Assembly: GCF_003987095.1 (NCBI RefSeq)
Contig: NZ_PIQA01000011.1
Span: forward strand, 1-64,000
Source: Idiomarina piscisalsi
GTDB taxonomy: Bacteria > Pseudomonadota > Gammaproteobacteria > Enterobacterales > Alteromonadaceae
Direction: 5' to 3'
Length of the DNA stretch: 64,000 bases
Part shown: one piece after another, positions 20,596-29,398 of the stretch
Layout: every line of letters starts with the position of its first letter
Numbering within the stretch: the stretch's first letter is position 1
The notes under the pieces: generated by a model
Seen by the model: only the letters and a program-made list of their open reading frames with translations
Databases searched by the model: none
What the model was told of the DNA's origin: nothing
Position numbers and translations under genes: made by a program

Positions 20596-21594
20596 ATGCG
20601 TTTATTTGCTTACACTACGTTAGCTTTAGCGACAGTAACGCTAGCCGCTTGTGGCGGTTCAGATGATGACCCGACCACACCGGATACCGCTCAGTTCACT
20701 TTAGGAGTGAGTGACGCGCCTGTCGATAACGCAGAGTCCGTGGTTGCCTGCTTTAATGCCGTGGAGCTCACTGGAAACGGTAATGGAACGCAGACATTTA
20801 CTGTTGGCGATGATTTAGAAGCACCTGAAGAGAATGATCTTTGCCTCGACGGTGAAGGTAACCCAATTCCCAATACTATAGGTATCGACTTACTTGAATT
20901 TACGGGTAACGAGTCGATGGTATTTCTCGAAAATGCGGAAATTGAAGCCGGTCAATATGGACAGCTCAGACTGGTAATGGCCGACGGTTCGTACATTATG
21001 ACTGACACGAATGGTGATGGAGAGGCTGAGCAAGTGCCTGTCCAGGTGCCGTCCAATGAACTTAAACTCGATGGGTTCATCGCTGATGCAGGCGGTAACC
21101 TTAACTTCACCGTTGAGTTTGATTTGCGCCACGCCATGACCAACCCTGTCGGTCAAGAACACTATATTCTCAAGCCTCGCGGCGTTCGCTTAGTTGATAA
21201 CTCAGCTGTTGGTCACTTGAAAGGCACGGTAGCGGAAGGGGCTCTGCTGTTTAATGAAGCCTGCACTGTCGCACCCGAAGATGAATCGCAGCCAGTTGCT
21301 TACGTTTACCTTTATGAAGGCAGCGACTTAGAAGCGTCAGCGTTAGCCGATAACGGCGGTAGCGAAGAGAATGAGCCGTACGCGAGCACAGCCGTTTATT
21401 TTGATGGGGTTGATACCTATGACTTTACGATGGGTTTCATTGCGACCGGCGAGTACACCGCTGCGTTAACTTGTAATGATGCGGATGACCCAGAAGCAGA
21501 TGATGACATAGAGTTTTTCCTCACTGAAAATGTCACCATTGAAGCATCAAGTGAGCCAGTAGAACTCGAGTTCGTTGGTGCCGCAAGCGAATAA
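20596..21594 (+). CDS. DUF4382 lipoprotein
   Basis: A 332-residue lipoprotein (lipobox LAAC, Cys19) followed by a low-complexity Gly/Asp/Thr linker and a DUF4382 domain that starts FTLGVSDAPVDNAESVVACFNAVELTG. The composition is very acidic, as expected for a surface or periplasmic protein of a salt-adapted organism. DUF4382 proteins are of unknown function. An ATG at 20590 is in frame, but the ATG at 20596 has the better distance to AAGGAGG. It is a single gene with its own terminator. Confidence 0.8.
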   Translation: MRLFAYTTLALATVTLAACGGSDDDPTTPDTAQFTLGVSDAPVDNAESVVACFNAVELTGNGNGTQTFTVGDDLEAPEENDLCLDGEGNPIPNTIGIDLLEFTGNESMVFLENAEIEAGQYGQLRLVMADGSYIMTDTNGDGEAEQVPVQVPSNELKLDGFIADAGGNLNFTVEFDLRHAMTNPVGQEHYILKPRGVRLVDNSAVGHLKGTVAEGALLFNEACTVAPEDESQPVAYVYLYEGSDLEASALADNGGSEENEPYASTAVYFDGVDTYDFTMGFIATGEYTAALTCNDADDPEADDDIEFFLTENVTIEASSEPVELEFVGAASE

Positions 21595-21610
21595 CTCGTT
21601 TCACAGTTTT

Positions 21611-21635
21611 AGGCAGCAGGGACGCTGCCTTTTTC
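21611..21635 (+). terminator. Rho-independent terminator after the DUF4382 gene
   Basis: Stem AGGCAGC (21611-21617), loop AGGGAC, stem GCTGCCT (21624-21630), then a T-run. Confidence 0.9.
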
Positions 21636-21648
21636 TTATTTTAGAGAG

Positions 21649-22869
21649 CTAAAAAGCTCCGAATGCTGAGCCTAAACTTCTGACACTCAGCACAATTGAA
21701 ATAATGAACACCATTGCCGCTAACAGGTTTTGCCACCAGGAATTGCGATTCTGACCCAACAAACTTCCCCAACTCAACCACCATAAAAAGCCCACAATAA
21801 CAGGCAGCAAAATGCCGTTCGCCACCTGCGCAAACCAAATAACGGTGACAGGCTCTATGCCAAGGCTGGAAATAGCTACGCCCAACACTAAAATAGTCAA
21901 CCATACCGCTCTAAAGGCGCGGCTCTTTAAACTCACCGACCACCCCATTATACCGTTGAGGGCATAGGCGCTGGCTAGAGGAGCCGTAGTCGCTGACGAT
22001 ATACCGGCAGCAAACAGACCCATTGCCATTAAGTACGTTGCCGCGTTGCCAAACAATGGCTCTAAAGATACAGCTAAATCGGCAGCACTGGAAATTGTAA
22101 TTTGGTGACCAAAAAACGCCGATGCGGCAGTCGCCACAATTGCCATGGATATTAAGCCGCCTAATGGAATGGAAACAAATAAATCGCGGCGAACTGCTGG
22201 CAAATCACTGGTTGACTGCCATTTTTTAGAAATGCTGGAGGCATGAAGAAAGATATTATAAGGCACAACCGTTGTGCCAATGAGCGCAACCACAGTAAGC
22301 GTCGCTCCCGAAGGCATGCTGAGCACAAAAATACCGTTAAATACGCCAGTCCAGTCAGGATCGGTCAAAAAGAACGTACCTAGAAATGCGATACTCATAA
22401 GGAGCACCATGGCAATTAACGACTTCTCAATAACCCGAGCATTACCCGACCAAAGTACCAGAAAGGCCACAACACCAATAACCACTGCCCAGGCATTGCT
22501 TAACCATTTATCAACGAATGGCACAGGACCTAGCAGTTCATAAGCTCCTAAACTCGCACCAGATAAGTTTCCGCCTTGATAAACGCTGTTGCCAATGGCT
22601 ATTGCACTGAAAATAAGCAAAAGAGCTAACCACCGCAGCCAGCCGGAGGTTAGATTATTTCGGATATTCTCGCCCAGCCCAGCTTGAGTCACTAACCCGA
22701 TGCGAGCAGACATTTCTTGCAAGATGAGACAAGCGGAAACAGAAAAAACTAAACCCCATAACAAAGCATAGCCATAATTCGCACCGGCTAGCGACGCTGT
22801 AACAACAGTTCCCGGCCCTATGAAAGCAGCAGCAACTAGTGCACCGGGACCAAACTGAGACAGCTTCAT
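21649..22869 (-). CDS. Divergent NRAMP-family membrane transporter
   Basis: A 406-residue protein with about 11 membrane segments that aligns along NRAMP (MntH) proteins: FGPGALVAAAFIGPGTVVTASLAG for segment 1 and IGTTVVPYNIFLHASS for segment 6. The hallmark metal site is missing: DPGN of segment 1 is GPGT (residues 18-21) and MPH of segment 6 is VPY (202-204), so the Asp, Asn and Met ligands are all replaced. It is thus unlikely to move Mn2+ or Fe2+ in the standard way. The start ATG overlaps the stop of the upstream GGDEF gene (ATGA), so the pair is coupled. Confidence 0.82.
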   Translation of the reverse strand: MKLSQFGPGALVAAAFIGPGTVVTASLAGANYGYALLWGLVFSVSACLILQEMSARIGLVTQAGLGENIRNNLTSGWLRWLALLLIFSAIAIGNSVYQGGNLSGASLGAYELLGPVPFVDKWLSNAWAVVIGVVAFLVLWSGNARVIEKSLIAMVLLMSIAFLGTFFLTDPDWTGVFNGIFVLSMPSGATLTVVALIGTTVVPYNIFLHASSISKKWQSTSDLPAVRRDLFVSIPLGGLISMAIVATAASAFFGHQITISSAADLAVSLEPLFGNAATYLMAMGLFAAGISSATTAPLASAYALNGIMGWSVSLKSRAFRAVWLTILVLGVAISSLGIEPVTVIWFAQVANGILLPVIVGFLWWLSWGSLLGQNRNSWWQNLLAAMVFIISIVLSVRSLGSAFGAF

Positions 22870-24962
22870 GAGGGGTCTTGAGGCGCTTCAGGACCCTCAA
22901 TGGTTTCCATAGAGATCCATTTATTACTTAATGCCTCAGATAAGTCGGTTTCCAGTATTGCCTGGGCTTCTTCATACGACACATGCAACTCAGTAACCCC
23001 ACAAGCACGGTTACGTCCATGCGCTTTGCCCATATACAACGCCATATCAGCAACCTGAAGTACTTTCTCCCAATCCATTTGTTTCTCTGAAACACCTGAG
23101 AATGGTAAGCGAATAAAACCAATCGTGGTTGTCACTGGAATTTCATAACCTTCATACCTAACAGGCTTTTTAGCCAGTTCATTCAGTATGCGCTCACTCA
23201 GCTCTTTTAGGTTTTCATCATCGACATTGCGAACCAAGAATAGAAACTCCTCCCCGCCCCAGCGTATTAGCTTGTCGCTGTCTCGACAGATCATCTGCAG
23301 GCGTCGACTGACCTCAGCTAGCACCGCGTCTCCGGCTGCATGACCATACTTATCATTTATACGTTTGAAAAAATCGAGGTCTAGCAAAATCAAGCCATCC
23401 GACTGGATCGCAGCATCACGTCGCTCACCGTGTTTTTGGCGTTCATCCATTTCCTTTTGCAGTGCGCGCCTATTCCACAAACCTGTCAGAGGGTCTTTCA
23501 GCGATTGATCGGCCAACAGGCTGTTCGCTGCCTTTAATCGCAAGTTTGCTTTCTGAGCCTTGCGGTACATAATAAACACAAAGATAGCAGAGAATAGAGC
23601 GACAACCCCCAACAACAGCCAAATCATATTCCGTTGTTTATTAATTTCCAGTAACTGCTCTTTCAAGCGGTTTTGGCGTTCCAGCAACTCAATTTGCTGC
23701 TCTTTGTCCTTACTCTCATAAAGCTGTTGCAAGTTTGCTAAATTCTTTTGTTGGTCACTTTGGTAAAGCTCTTCGGATAGTTCCATTTGTTCTTTTAATG
23801 TTTCCGCCTGTTTTTGGTACTGCCCCGCAAACTCATAAGCTTCAGCAAGCTCTCCAAGCATAGCTTCTACTTCGGTTTTTCTTCCTTCATCACGGTAATA
23901 CTGAATTGCTTTTCTCATTTCCTGCAGACCGGCTTCAGTATTACCTTGATGCACCTCAACAAACCCTAAATTAAAATGTATGGTCTGAGCCATCCAGACA
24001 TCTTCAACTTCTTCAGCAAGCTCCAGAGCTTCCAATAAATGACTGCGGGCTTTTTCCCAGTCCTCTTCATACATATAGTGGTCACCGAAATTATTTAAAA
24101 TCGTCGGCAATAAATATGTGAATTCTTTTTCCTTAGCTTCGTCATAAGCTGCACTTAACGAGTTTAGTGAGGCATCCCTATCGCCCATGCCTGCTTCTAC
24201 ATAAGACTTATGAAGATAAAACTTTGGTAAGTCATATTCTAAATTATGGGTTTTAGCATGCTCTATCGCTTTATTAATGGTGGTCAGCGAACCCTCCCAG
24301 TTTTTCAACTCAGACTGAATAATAGCGATAGAGTAGTCCAAGTATTGCTGGCGAATAGGCGTTCTTTCGTTGTTGGTTTCATTCACAGCTTCCTGAGCTG
24401 AAAGCAGGTGGCGCAAGGCATCATCGTAGCGGTTCCAGTCCGCATAAACACGAGAAATACGGTTATGAGCGAAGTAACGCAACCGGGGCATTCGTGCATT
24501 GGCAAGGTGAATCTCAATGTCACTAAGTAGTAGGAATGCTTCACCATACTTGCCTTCGTACTGCAGTAACTCTAACTGGGTTGCCAGCGCTTCAACTTTG
24601 ACATCGGCAATTTCAGTACTGTCAGCAAGGGCAAATAATTTATCCAGTGTTTCAAAGGCAAGTTCTTTATTTTCTTCATAATAGTGCCAATAAGCTTCAT
24701 AACTCAATGCTCTGGCACGAGTCGCGACAGGAGTTTCGCTAGAAATTTTTTCGATAACGCCAAAAAGCAAAGCTTTGGGGTCGACGCCTTCTTCACCGCT
24801 AGTAGTAAGATACTTGTCGAGCTGCTTTTCCATCGCTATATCAACCGGCACTCCGTTGATATTCTCAATGGGCGCCTGGTTTGCCTTAACCGCAAAGCTA
24901 AGGAGCAGCAATAATGACAAGGCAGCCCCAAACTGAGCCCATTTATTGTTCTTTTTATGCAT
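22866..24962 (-). CDS. TPR-containing membrane diguanylate cyclase
   Basis: A 698-residue protein: signal peptide or anchor (about 1-27), a long periplasmic helical region of tetratricopeptide-like repeats (about 60-400), a Gln/Glu-rich coiled coil, a membrane segment (about 443-463), then a cytosolic GGDEF domain. The active motif is GGEEF at residues 569-573 with an RxxD inhibitory site (RDSD) at the usual distance before it, so it should make c-di-GMP and be product-inhibited. The periplasmic repeats probably sense a protein or peptide (inference). Translationally coupled to the NRAMP-like gene that follows. Confidence 0.88.
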   Translation of the reverse strand: MHKKNNKWAQFGAALSLLLLLSFAVKANQAPIENINGVPVDIAMEKQLDKYLTTSGEEGVDPKALLFGVIEKISSETPVATRARALSYEAYWHYYEENKELAFETLDKLFALADSTEIADVKVEALATQLELLQYEGKYGEAFLLLSDIEIHLANARMPRLRYFAHNRISRVYADWNRYDDALRHLLSAQEAVNETNNERTPIRQQYLDYSIAIIQSELKNWEGSLTTINKAIEHAKTHNLEYDLPKFYLHKSYVEAGMGDRDASLNSLSAAYDEAKEKEFTYLLPTILNNFGDHYMYEEDWEKARSHLLEALELAEEVEDVWMAQTIHFNLGFVEVHQGNTEAGLQEMRKAIQYYRDEGRKTEVEAMLGELAEAYEFAGQYQKQAETLKEQMELSEELYQSDQQKNLANLQQLYESKDKEQQIELLERQNRLKEQLLEINKQRNMIWLLLGVVALFSAIFVFIMYRKAQKANLRLKAANSLLADQSLKDPLTGLWNRRALQKEMDERQKHGERRDAAIQSDGLILLDLDFFKRINDKYGHAAGDAVLAEVSRRLQMICRDSDKLIRWGGEEFLFLVRNVDDENLKELSERILNELAKKPVRYEGYEIPVTTTIGFIRLPFSGVSEKQMDWEKVLQVADMALYMGKAHGRNRACGVTELHVSYEEAQAILETDLSEALSNKWISMETIEGPEAPQDPS

Positions 24963-25055
24963 GGGTGCGACATCGTTTCGGTTATAAATTAATCGCCGAG
25001 TTTACCCGAATTTTAACCATTGCACAAAATATACATCTGCGATAAAACGGATGTT

Positions 25056-26897
25056 ATGGCAGAAACAAAAATTAATTGGTCAAACGTTTTAAAATCGGGG
25101 CAACGCATATTTATCGGCTCTCATGCTGCCGTGCCAACTGCCTTAATTGACGACCTGATAGAGAACTCAAAAGATCTGCACGATATTGAAATTGTGCAGC
25201 TTATGACGCTGTCCGATAACAAATGGGCAGAGCCACAATATCAGCAACTTTTTAAGGTAAATACCTTTTTTATCGGTGGCGGTACAATTCGCAAAGCTGT
25301 TAACGAAGGCCGGGCTGATTACACGCCAAGCTTTATTTCAGACATACCCAACCTGTTCAATAATGGGATTTTGCCACTGGATGCAGCGTTGATTATGGTT
25401 GCTCCGGGCGATAAGTATGGCTATCACTCAATGGGCGTATCAGTTGATGTGGTGGCGGCTGCAGCCAAATCGGCAAAAACCGTGATAGCCCAGGTTAACC
25501 CGCAAATGCCTGTCACTTACGGACAGTCGTTTTTACACGAAAATCAAATTGACTACTTTTGGGAACATTCGTCACCATTGCCGGAGCTGGCGCCTCCAGA
25601 ACACGACAACAGCAAAATTATTGAGCGTATTGGTCAATATATTTCCTTGCTGGTTGAAGACGGCGCAACCTTACAGGTGGGTATTGGCAATATTTGTGCA
25701 GCCGCTTTGAGATACCTAAGTAATCATAAAGATTTAGGCATTCATAGCGAACTGATTACCGACGATGTCATGCATTTGATGCTGAAAGGCGTCATTAATA
25801 ATCGCAAGAAAACCTTTCACCCGAATAAAATTGTGACGAGTTTCTGCATGGGGTCAAAAGCCTTATACGACTTTGTCGATCACAACCCCCACGTAGGCTT
25901 TTATCCGAGTGAATACGTCAACTCCCCCGCTAATGTCGCACGTAACGATAAGTTAGTGGCGATAAACAGCGCTATTGAGGTCGATTTAACCGGACAAATC
26001 GTGTCGGACTCTATTGGACACCAATTTTATAGCGGTATAGGCGGACAGGTGGACTTCAGTCGAGGAGCTTCCTTAAGTAAAGGTGGTAAACCGGTTATCG
26101 CTCTTCCCTCAACCACAAACGACGGCAAAGTATCCCGTATTGTCCCATTTATAAGAGAAGGGGCTGGCGTAGTAACAACACGAGGGCACGTGCATTACGT
26201 AGTCACAGAGTTTGGAGTTGCTTCATTGCGCGGTAAAAGCATCCGCGAGCGGGCACTTGAGCTTATCCGCGTGGCGCACCCTAAGTTCCGTAGTCACTTA
26301 TTGCAGGAAGTTCGTAAACATTACTGGGTGCCACATTATCAGCAGCAAACGCCGGTTGATGTGCCGGAACTTGGCGACATTGGCTTTAAAAAGCTGAAAA
26401 TCAACGGCGAAAATTTCGATCTGCGCCCGTTATACCCATCTGACGAGCGTCGCCTGCAGGAATTTTTCTACTCGCACACTAAAGAAACGCTGCAATTGCG
26501 CTACAACGCCGTGCCCACTAGCATGAGTCGTGAAAAGTCTTGTAACTTAGTCAGTGTTGACCAATCTAAAGACTTAGCACTTTGTATTGTTCACCAGAAA
26601 GGCTCTGCGGTTCAGATTCAGGCGGTTGGGCGTTACTACTACATCGAGTCGCAAAATAGTTGTGAGGTCGCTTTTGTGACCCGCGAGAAATACCAGGGCC
26701 GGGGCATGGCCGGCAAGCTCTTAGATGAAATGATCCGCATAGCCCGGGAGCGCGGCCTGGACAGTATGCAAGCCTACGTGTTAGCCGCCAATAAACCCAT
26801 GTTAAGTGTGTTTGAACGGGGCGGCTTCAAACGCTTGCCCAGTGAAGAGCCGGGTGAAGTCTTGCTCAAACTCGACCTTAAAGAAGGCAGTGAATAA
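25056..26897 (+). CDS. Acetyl-CoA hydrolase/transferase fused to a GNAT acetyltransferase
   Basis: A 613-residue two-part protein. Residues about 1-440 form the two halves of an acetyl-CoA hydrolase/4-hydroxybutyrate CoA-transferase-type fold (VGIGNICAAALRYL; GIGGQVDFSRGASLSKGGKPVIALPST; TEFGVASLRGKSIRERA). Residues about 455-613 are a GNAT domain with acetyl-CoA loop EKYQGRGMAGKLLDEM. The fusion is known as a family; its substrate is not. A TTG at 25020 is in frame, but ATG 25056 gives a better start. It ends 3 bases before a deacetylase-like gene, so one operon is likely. Confidence 0.85.
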   Translation: MAETKINWSNVLKSGQRIFIGSHAAVPTALIDDLIENSKDLHDIEIVQLMTLSDNKWAEPQYQQLFKVNTFFIGGGTIRKAVNEGRADYTPSFISDIPNLFNNGILPLDAALIMVAPGDKYGYHSMGVSVDVVAAAAKSAKTVIAQVNPQMPVTYGQSFLHENQIDYFWEHSSPLPELAPPEHDNSKIIERIGQYISLLVEDGATLQVGIGNICAAALRYLSNHKDLGIHSELITDDVMHLMLKGVINNRKKTFHPNKIVTSFCMGSKALYDFVDHNPHVGFYPSEYVNSPANVARNDKLVAINSAIEVDLTGQIVSDSIGHQFYSGIGGQVDFSRGASLSKGGKPVIALPSTTNDGKVSRIVPFIREGAGVVTTRGHVHYVVTEFGVASLRGKSIRERALELIRVAHPKFRSHLLQEVRKHYWVPHYQQQTPVDVPELGDIGFKKLKINGENFDLRPLYPSDERRLQEFFYSHTKETLQLRYNAVPTSMSREKSCNLVSVDQSKDLALCIVHQKGSAVQIQAVGRYYYIESQNSCEVAFVTREKYQGRGMAGKLLDEMIRIARERGLDSMQAYVLAANKPMLSVFERGGFKRLPSEEPGEVLLKLDLKEGSE

Positions 26898-26900
26898 ATT

Positions 26901-27818
26901 ATGTCGATAGTCGTATTCAGTCATGATGACTGCCTCAAACACATACCCAACGAGCAGCACCCGGAGTGCCCGGCCCGTATTGAAGCTATTAATGACCAAC
27001 TCATTCGCTCAGGCCTCGACTTCGTGCTTATACGCAAAGAGGCTACCGAAGCCCCTTGGGAGGCGATTCAGGCAGCCCACTTACAGGCGCACATAGACTT
27101 TATTCGCTCGGAAATTCCCGAATACGACCATGAATGGATAGACCCGGACACCTTAGTGACACCGGGTAGCTTAGCCGCCGCCTTGAAAGCAGCGGGAGCC
27201 GCCATCAATGCAGTTGACGATGTTATGACGACCCCCAACAAACAGGCGTTTTGTGCCGTTCGACCGCCGGGACATCATGCGATGCGAACAAAAACCATGG
27301 GCTTTTGTTTATTCAACAACATTGCCATTGCTGCCTATCACGCCATTGAAAAACATGGGCTTGAGCGTGTTGCTATTGTCGATTTTGACGTACACCACGG
27401 CAACGGTACCGAAGACATTGTTCAGAATGATGACCGTATCTTGTTTTGCTCGTCCTTTCAGCAGGCTTTCTACCCATTTACCGGGGAAGACACCAGCACC
27501 GGCAATGTTCATAACGTGCCGCTACCAGCTGGTTGCAAAGGCGAACAATGGCAACAAGCCGTTTCAGAAAAATGGTTCCATGTCCTCGACCAATTTCAGC
27601 CTCAACTGGTACTTGTTTCTGCCGGCTTCGATGGTCACGCAGAAGACGACATGTCCCAGTTTCTACTGAAAGAAGAAGACTACCACTGGATAAGCGTTAA
27701 GCTGAAAGAAATTGCCGACAAACATTGTGACGGCCGTATCGTATCTACGCTCGAAGGCGGGTATAATCTCAGCGCGTTAGGCCGCAGTGTTGTTGCACAT
27801 TTAAAAGGCTTACTCTAA
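26901..27818 (+). CDS. Histone-deacetylase-family amidohydrolase
   Basis: A 305-residue zinc hydrolase of the arginase/deacetylase fold, class II HDAC-like. Visible are RPPGHHAM (catalytic His pair), GFCLFNNIAIAA, DFDVHHGNGTEDI (zinc Asp and His), SAGFDGHAEDDMSQF (second zinc Asp) and EGGYN. Bacterial members remove acetyl groups from proteins or polyamines; which one cannot be told here. Directly behind the CoA-transferase/GNAT fusion (3-base gap), which suggests that acylation and deacylation are linked (inference). Confidence 0.92.
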   Translation: MSIVVFSHDDCLKHIPNEQHPECPARIEAINDQLIRSGLDFVLIRKEATEAPWEAIQAAHLQAHIDFIRSEIPEYDHEWIDPDTLVTPGSLAAALKAAGAAINAVDDVMTTPNKQAFCAVRPPGHHAMRTKTMGFCLFNNIAIAAYHAIEKHGLERVAIVDFDVHHGNGTEDIVQNDDRILFCSSFQQAFYPFTGEDTSTGNVHNVPLPAGCKGEQWQQAVSEKWFHVLDQFQPQLVLVSAGFDGHAEDDMSQFLLKEEDYHWISVKLKEIADKHCDGRIVSTLEGGYNLSALGRSVVAHLKGLL

Positions 27819-27863
27819 GCGCACCTCTATTCTTAAAACAGTCATAAAAAAGAGTCGAATATT

Positions 27864-29009
27864 ATGGGATTAGTTCTTAAGCTTGTGGCGGGTATTGTCG
27901 CCGGTATTCTTATTGGGTTGTACATGCCAGAATGGGTTAGCCAAATCCTGCTGACTTTCAAAACACTGTTCGGTCAGCTGCTGTTCTTCACTATCCCATT
28001 ACTTATTTTGTTCTTTATTACCAGCGGTATTGCGAGCTTACCAAGCAACTCCGGGAAAATGCTGGGTAAAACCTTAGGCATTGCTTATGCCTCAACCGTT
28101 ACAGCTGGTATTGTTGCGTTTTTCGCTGCCAGCATTGTCGTTCCCTGGCTGACAACCGACGCTCAGAGTGTTTCTACAGAAGCCAAAGCCACTATCGAAC
28201 CCTTTATTGAGCTGTCGGTTCCACCGCTAATGGAGGTGATGTCAGCACTGGTTTTAGCCTTTATTTTCGGGTTGGGTATTGCCAGTATCAAAGCAGAAAA
28301 CCTGAAGAAACTGTCGGATCAAGGCCGTGACATTATTGAGCTGCTGCTGGTTAAAGTCATTATTCCTTTACTGCCGCTGTATATTGCCGGCATTTTTGCG
28401 GAAATGGCCGTTGCAGGCACGGTGTTTAACACGCTGAAAACCTTTGGTGTTATTCTGATACTCGCTGTCGCCCTGCACTGGGTTTACATTACCTCTATGT
28501 ACATTATGGCGGGCGTAAAAACCGGTCGTTCGCCGCTGTTTTTAATCAAAAACATGCTGCCGGCGTATTTTACGGCGCTAGGTACTATGTCTAGTGCAGC
28601 CACTATTCCAGTCACCCTGCAAAGCGTGCGCAAGAACAAAGTCGATAACGACGTTGCCAACTTTACCGTGCCACTTTGCGCCACCGTTCACTTAGCCGGC
28701 TCCACCATTACCATTGTCAGCTGCGCGGTTGCGGTTATGGTTTTGCACAACTCGCTAGCTATTCCCGGCTTCTTTACCATGCTGCCGTTTATTTTAATGC
28801 TGGGTATTGTCATGCTAGCTGCACCGGGCGTTCCAGGCGGTGCGGTTATGTCTGCGGTTGGCCTGTTAGGTTCCATGCTGGGCTTCGGCGAAACCGCAGT
28901 CGCCTTAATGATAGCCTTGTACATGGCACAGGACAGCTTCGGTACCGCCTGTAATATTACTGGTGACGGTGCTATTGCGATGTTTGTGGACAGCTCGAAA
29001 GAGAGTTAG
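27864..29009 (+). CDS. Dicarboxylate/amino acid:cation symporter (SDF family)
   Basis: A 381-residue sodium- or proton-coupled symporter of the DAACS/GltP type. It has about eight membrane segments plus the re-entrant signature with the serine-rich stretch GTMSSAATIPVTL (near residue 235-248) and the substrate-binding end ALYMAQDSFGTACNITGDG near 345-365. These fit Glu/Asp or C4-dicarboxylate uptake; the exact substrate is open. It follows the deacetylase gene after 45 bases and may share its transcript. Confidence 0.88.
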   Translation: MGLVLKLVAGIVAGILIGLYMPEWVSQILLTFKTLFGQLLFFTIPLLILFFITSGIASLPSNSGKMLGKTLGIAYASTVTAGIVAFFAASIVVPWLTTDAQSVSTEAKATIEPFIELSVPPLMEVMSALVLAFIFGLGIASIKAENLKKLSDQGRDIIELLLVKVIIPLLPLYIAGIFAEMAVAGTVFNTLKTFGVILILAVALHWVYITSMYIMAGVKTGRSPLFLIKNMLPAYFTALGTMSSAATIPVTLQSVRKNKVDNDVANFTVPLCATVHLAGSTITIVSCAVAVMVLHNSLAIPGFFTMLPFILMLGIVMLAAPGVPGGAVMSAVGLLGSMLGFGETAVALMIALYMAQDSFGTACNITGDGAIAMFVDSSKES

Positions 29010-29028
29010 TGAAAAGTTTCAAACTCGG

Positions 29029-29104
29029 TTAATCGCTAGTGCGTTTAGAAATTTATATATACGCACTAGCGATTAAAATTTGATTTATACGCAAGTGCGT
29101 ATAA
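29029..29104. promoter_or_regulatory. Three operators before hipBA
   Basis: Operator 1 at 29030-29047, operator 2 at 29058-29075, operator 3 at 29085-29104. All share the half-site ACGCA/TGCGT and an AG or CT centre. Operators 1 and 2 also form a perfect 16-base inverted repeat (29029-29044 with 29061-29076). Operator 3 is a 9+2+9 palindrome covering the -10 box TATAAT (29100-29105). This fits autorepression by HipB alone or with HipA. Confidence 0.8.
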
Positions 29105-29140
29105 TACTGTTCTTAAACGGACTCTCGTTTAGGAATAAGT

Positions 29141-29398
29141 ATGAAAATTACAAGCCCCCACGCGTTAGCGGTTCACTTAAAAGATGAAAGAAAGCGACAA
29201 AATTTAAGTCAGGCAAAAGTTGCTGAATCCGTTGGTTTAAGACAGGGCACTGTCTCAAGTTTTGAGCTTTCTCCTGAGAAAAGCCAAATAGATACGTTAT
29301 TTCGGCTTCTATCAGCGCTGGGGCTAGAATTAAACATTAAGAGCAAGGATAACGCTCAGAAAAACAACACTGAACACTCATGGAATGAGGAATGGTAA
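29141..29398 (+). CDS. hipB: HipB-like antitoxin, XRE-family repressor
   Basis: An 85-residue DNA-binding protein with a helix-turn-helix of the XRE/Cro type (LSQAKVAESVGLRQGTVSSFE, about residues 24-45) and a short C-terminal tail. It should neutralise HipA and repress the operon by binding the operators upstream. The stop overlaps the hipA start (TAATG), so the two are coupled. ATG 29141 is preceded by AGGA. The only close match to its expected targets in the window is this promoter. Confidence 0.9.
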   Translation: MKITSPHALAVHLKDERKRQNLSQAKVAESVGLRQGTVSSFELSPEKSQIDTLFRLLSALGLELNIKSKDNAQKNNTEHSWNEEW

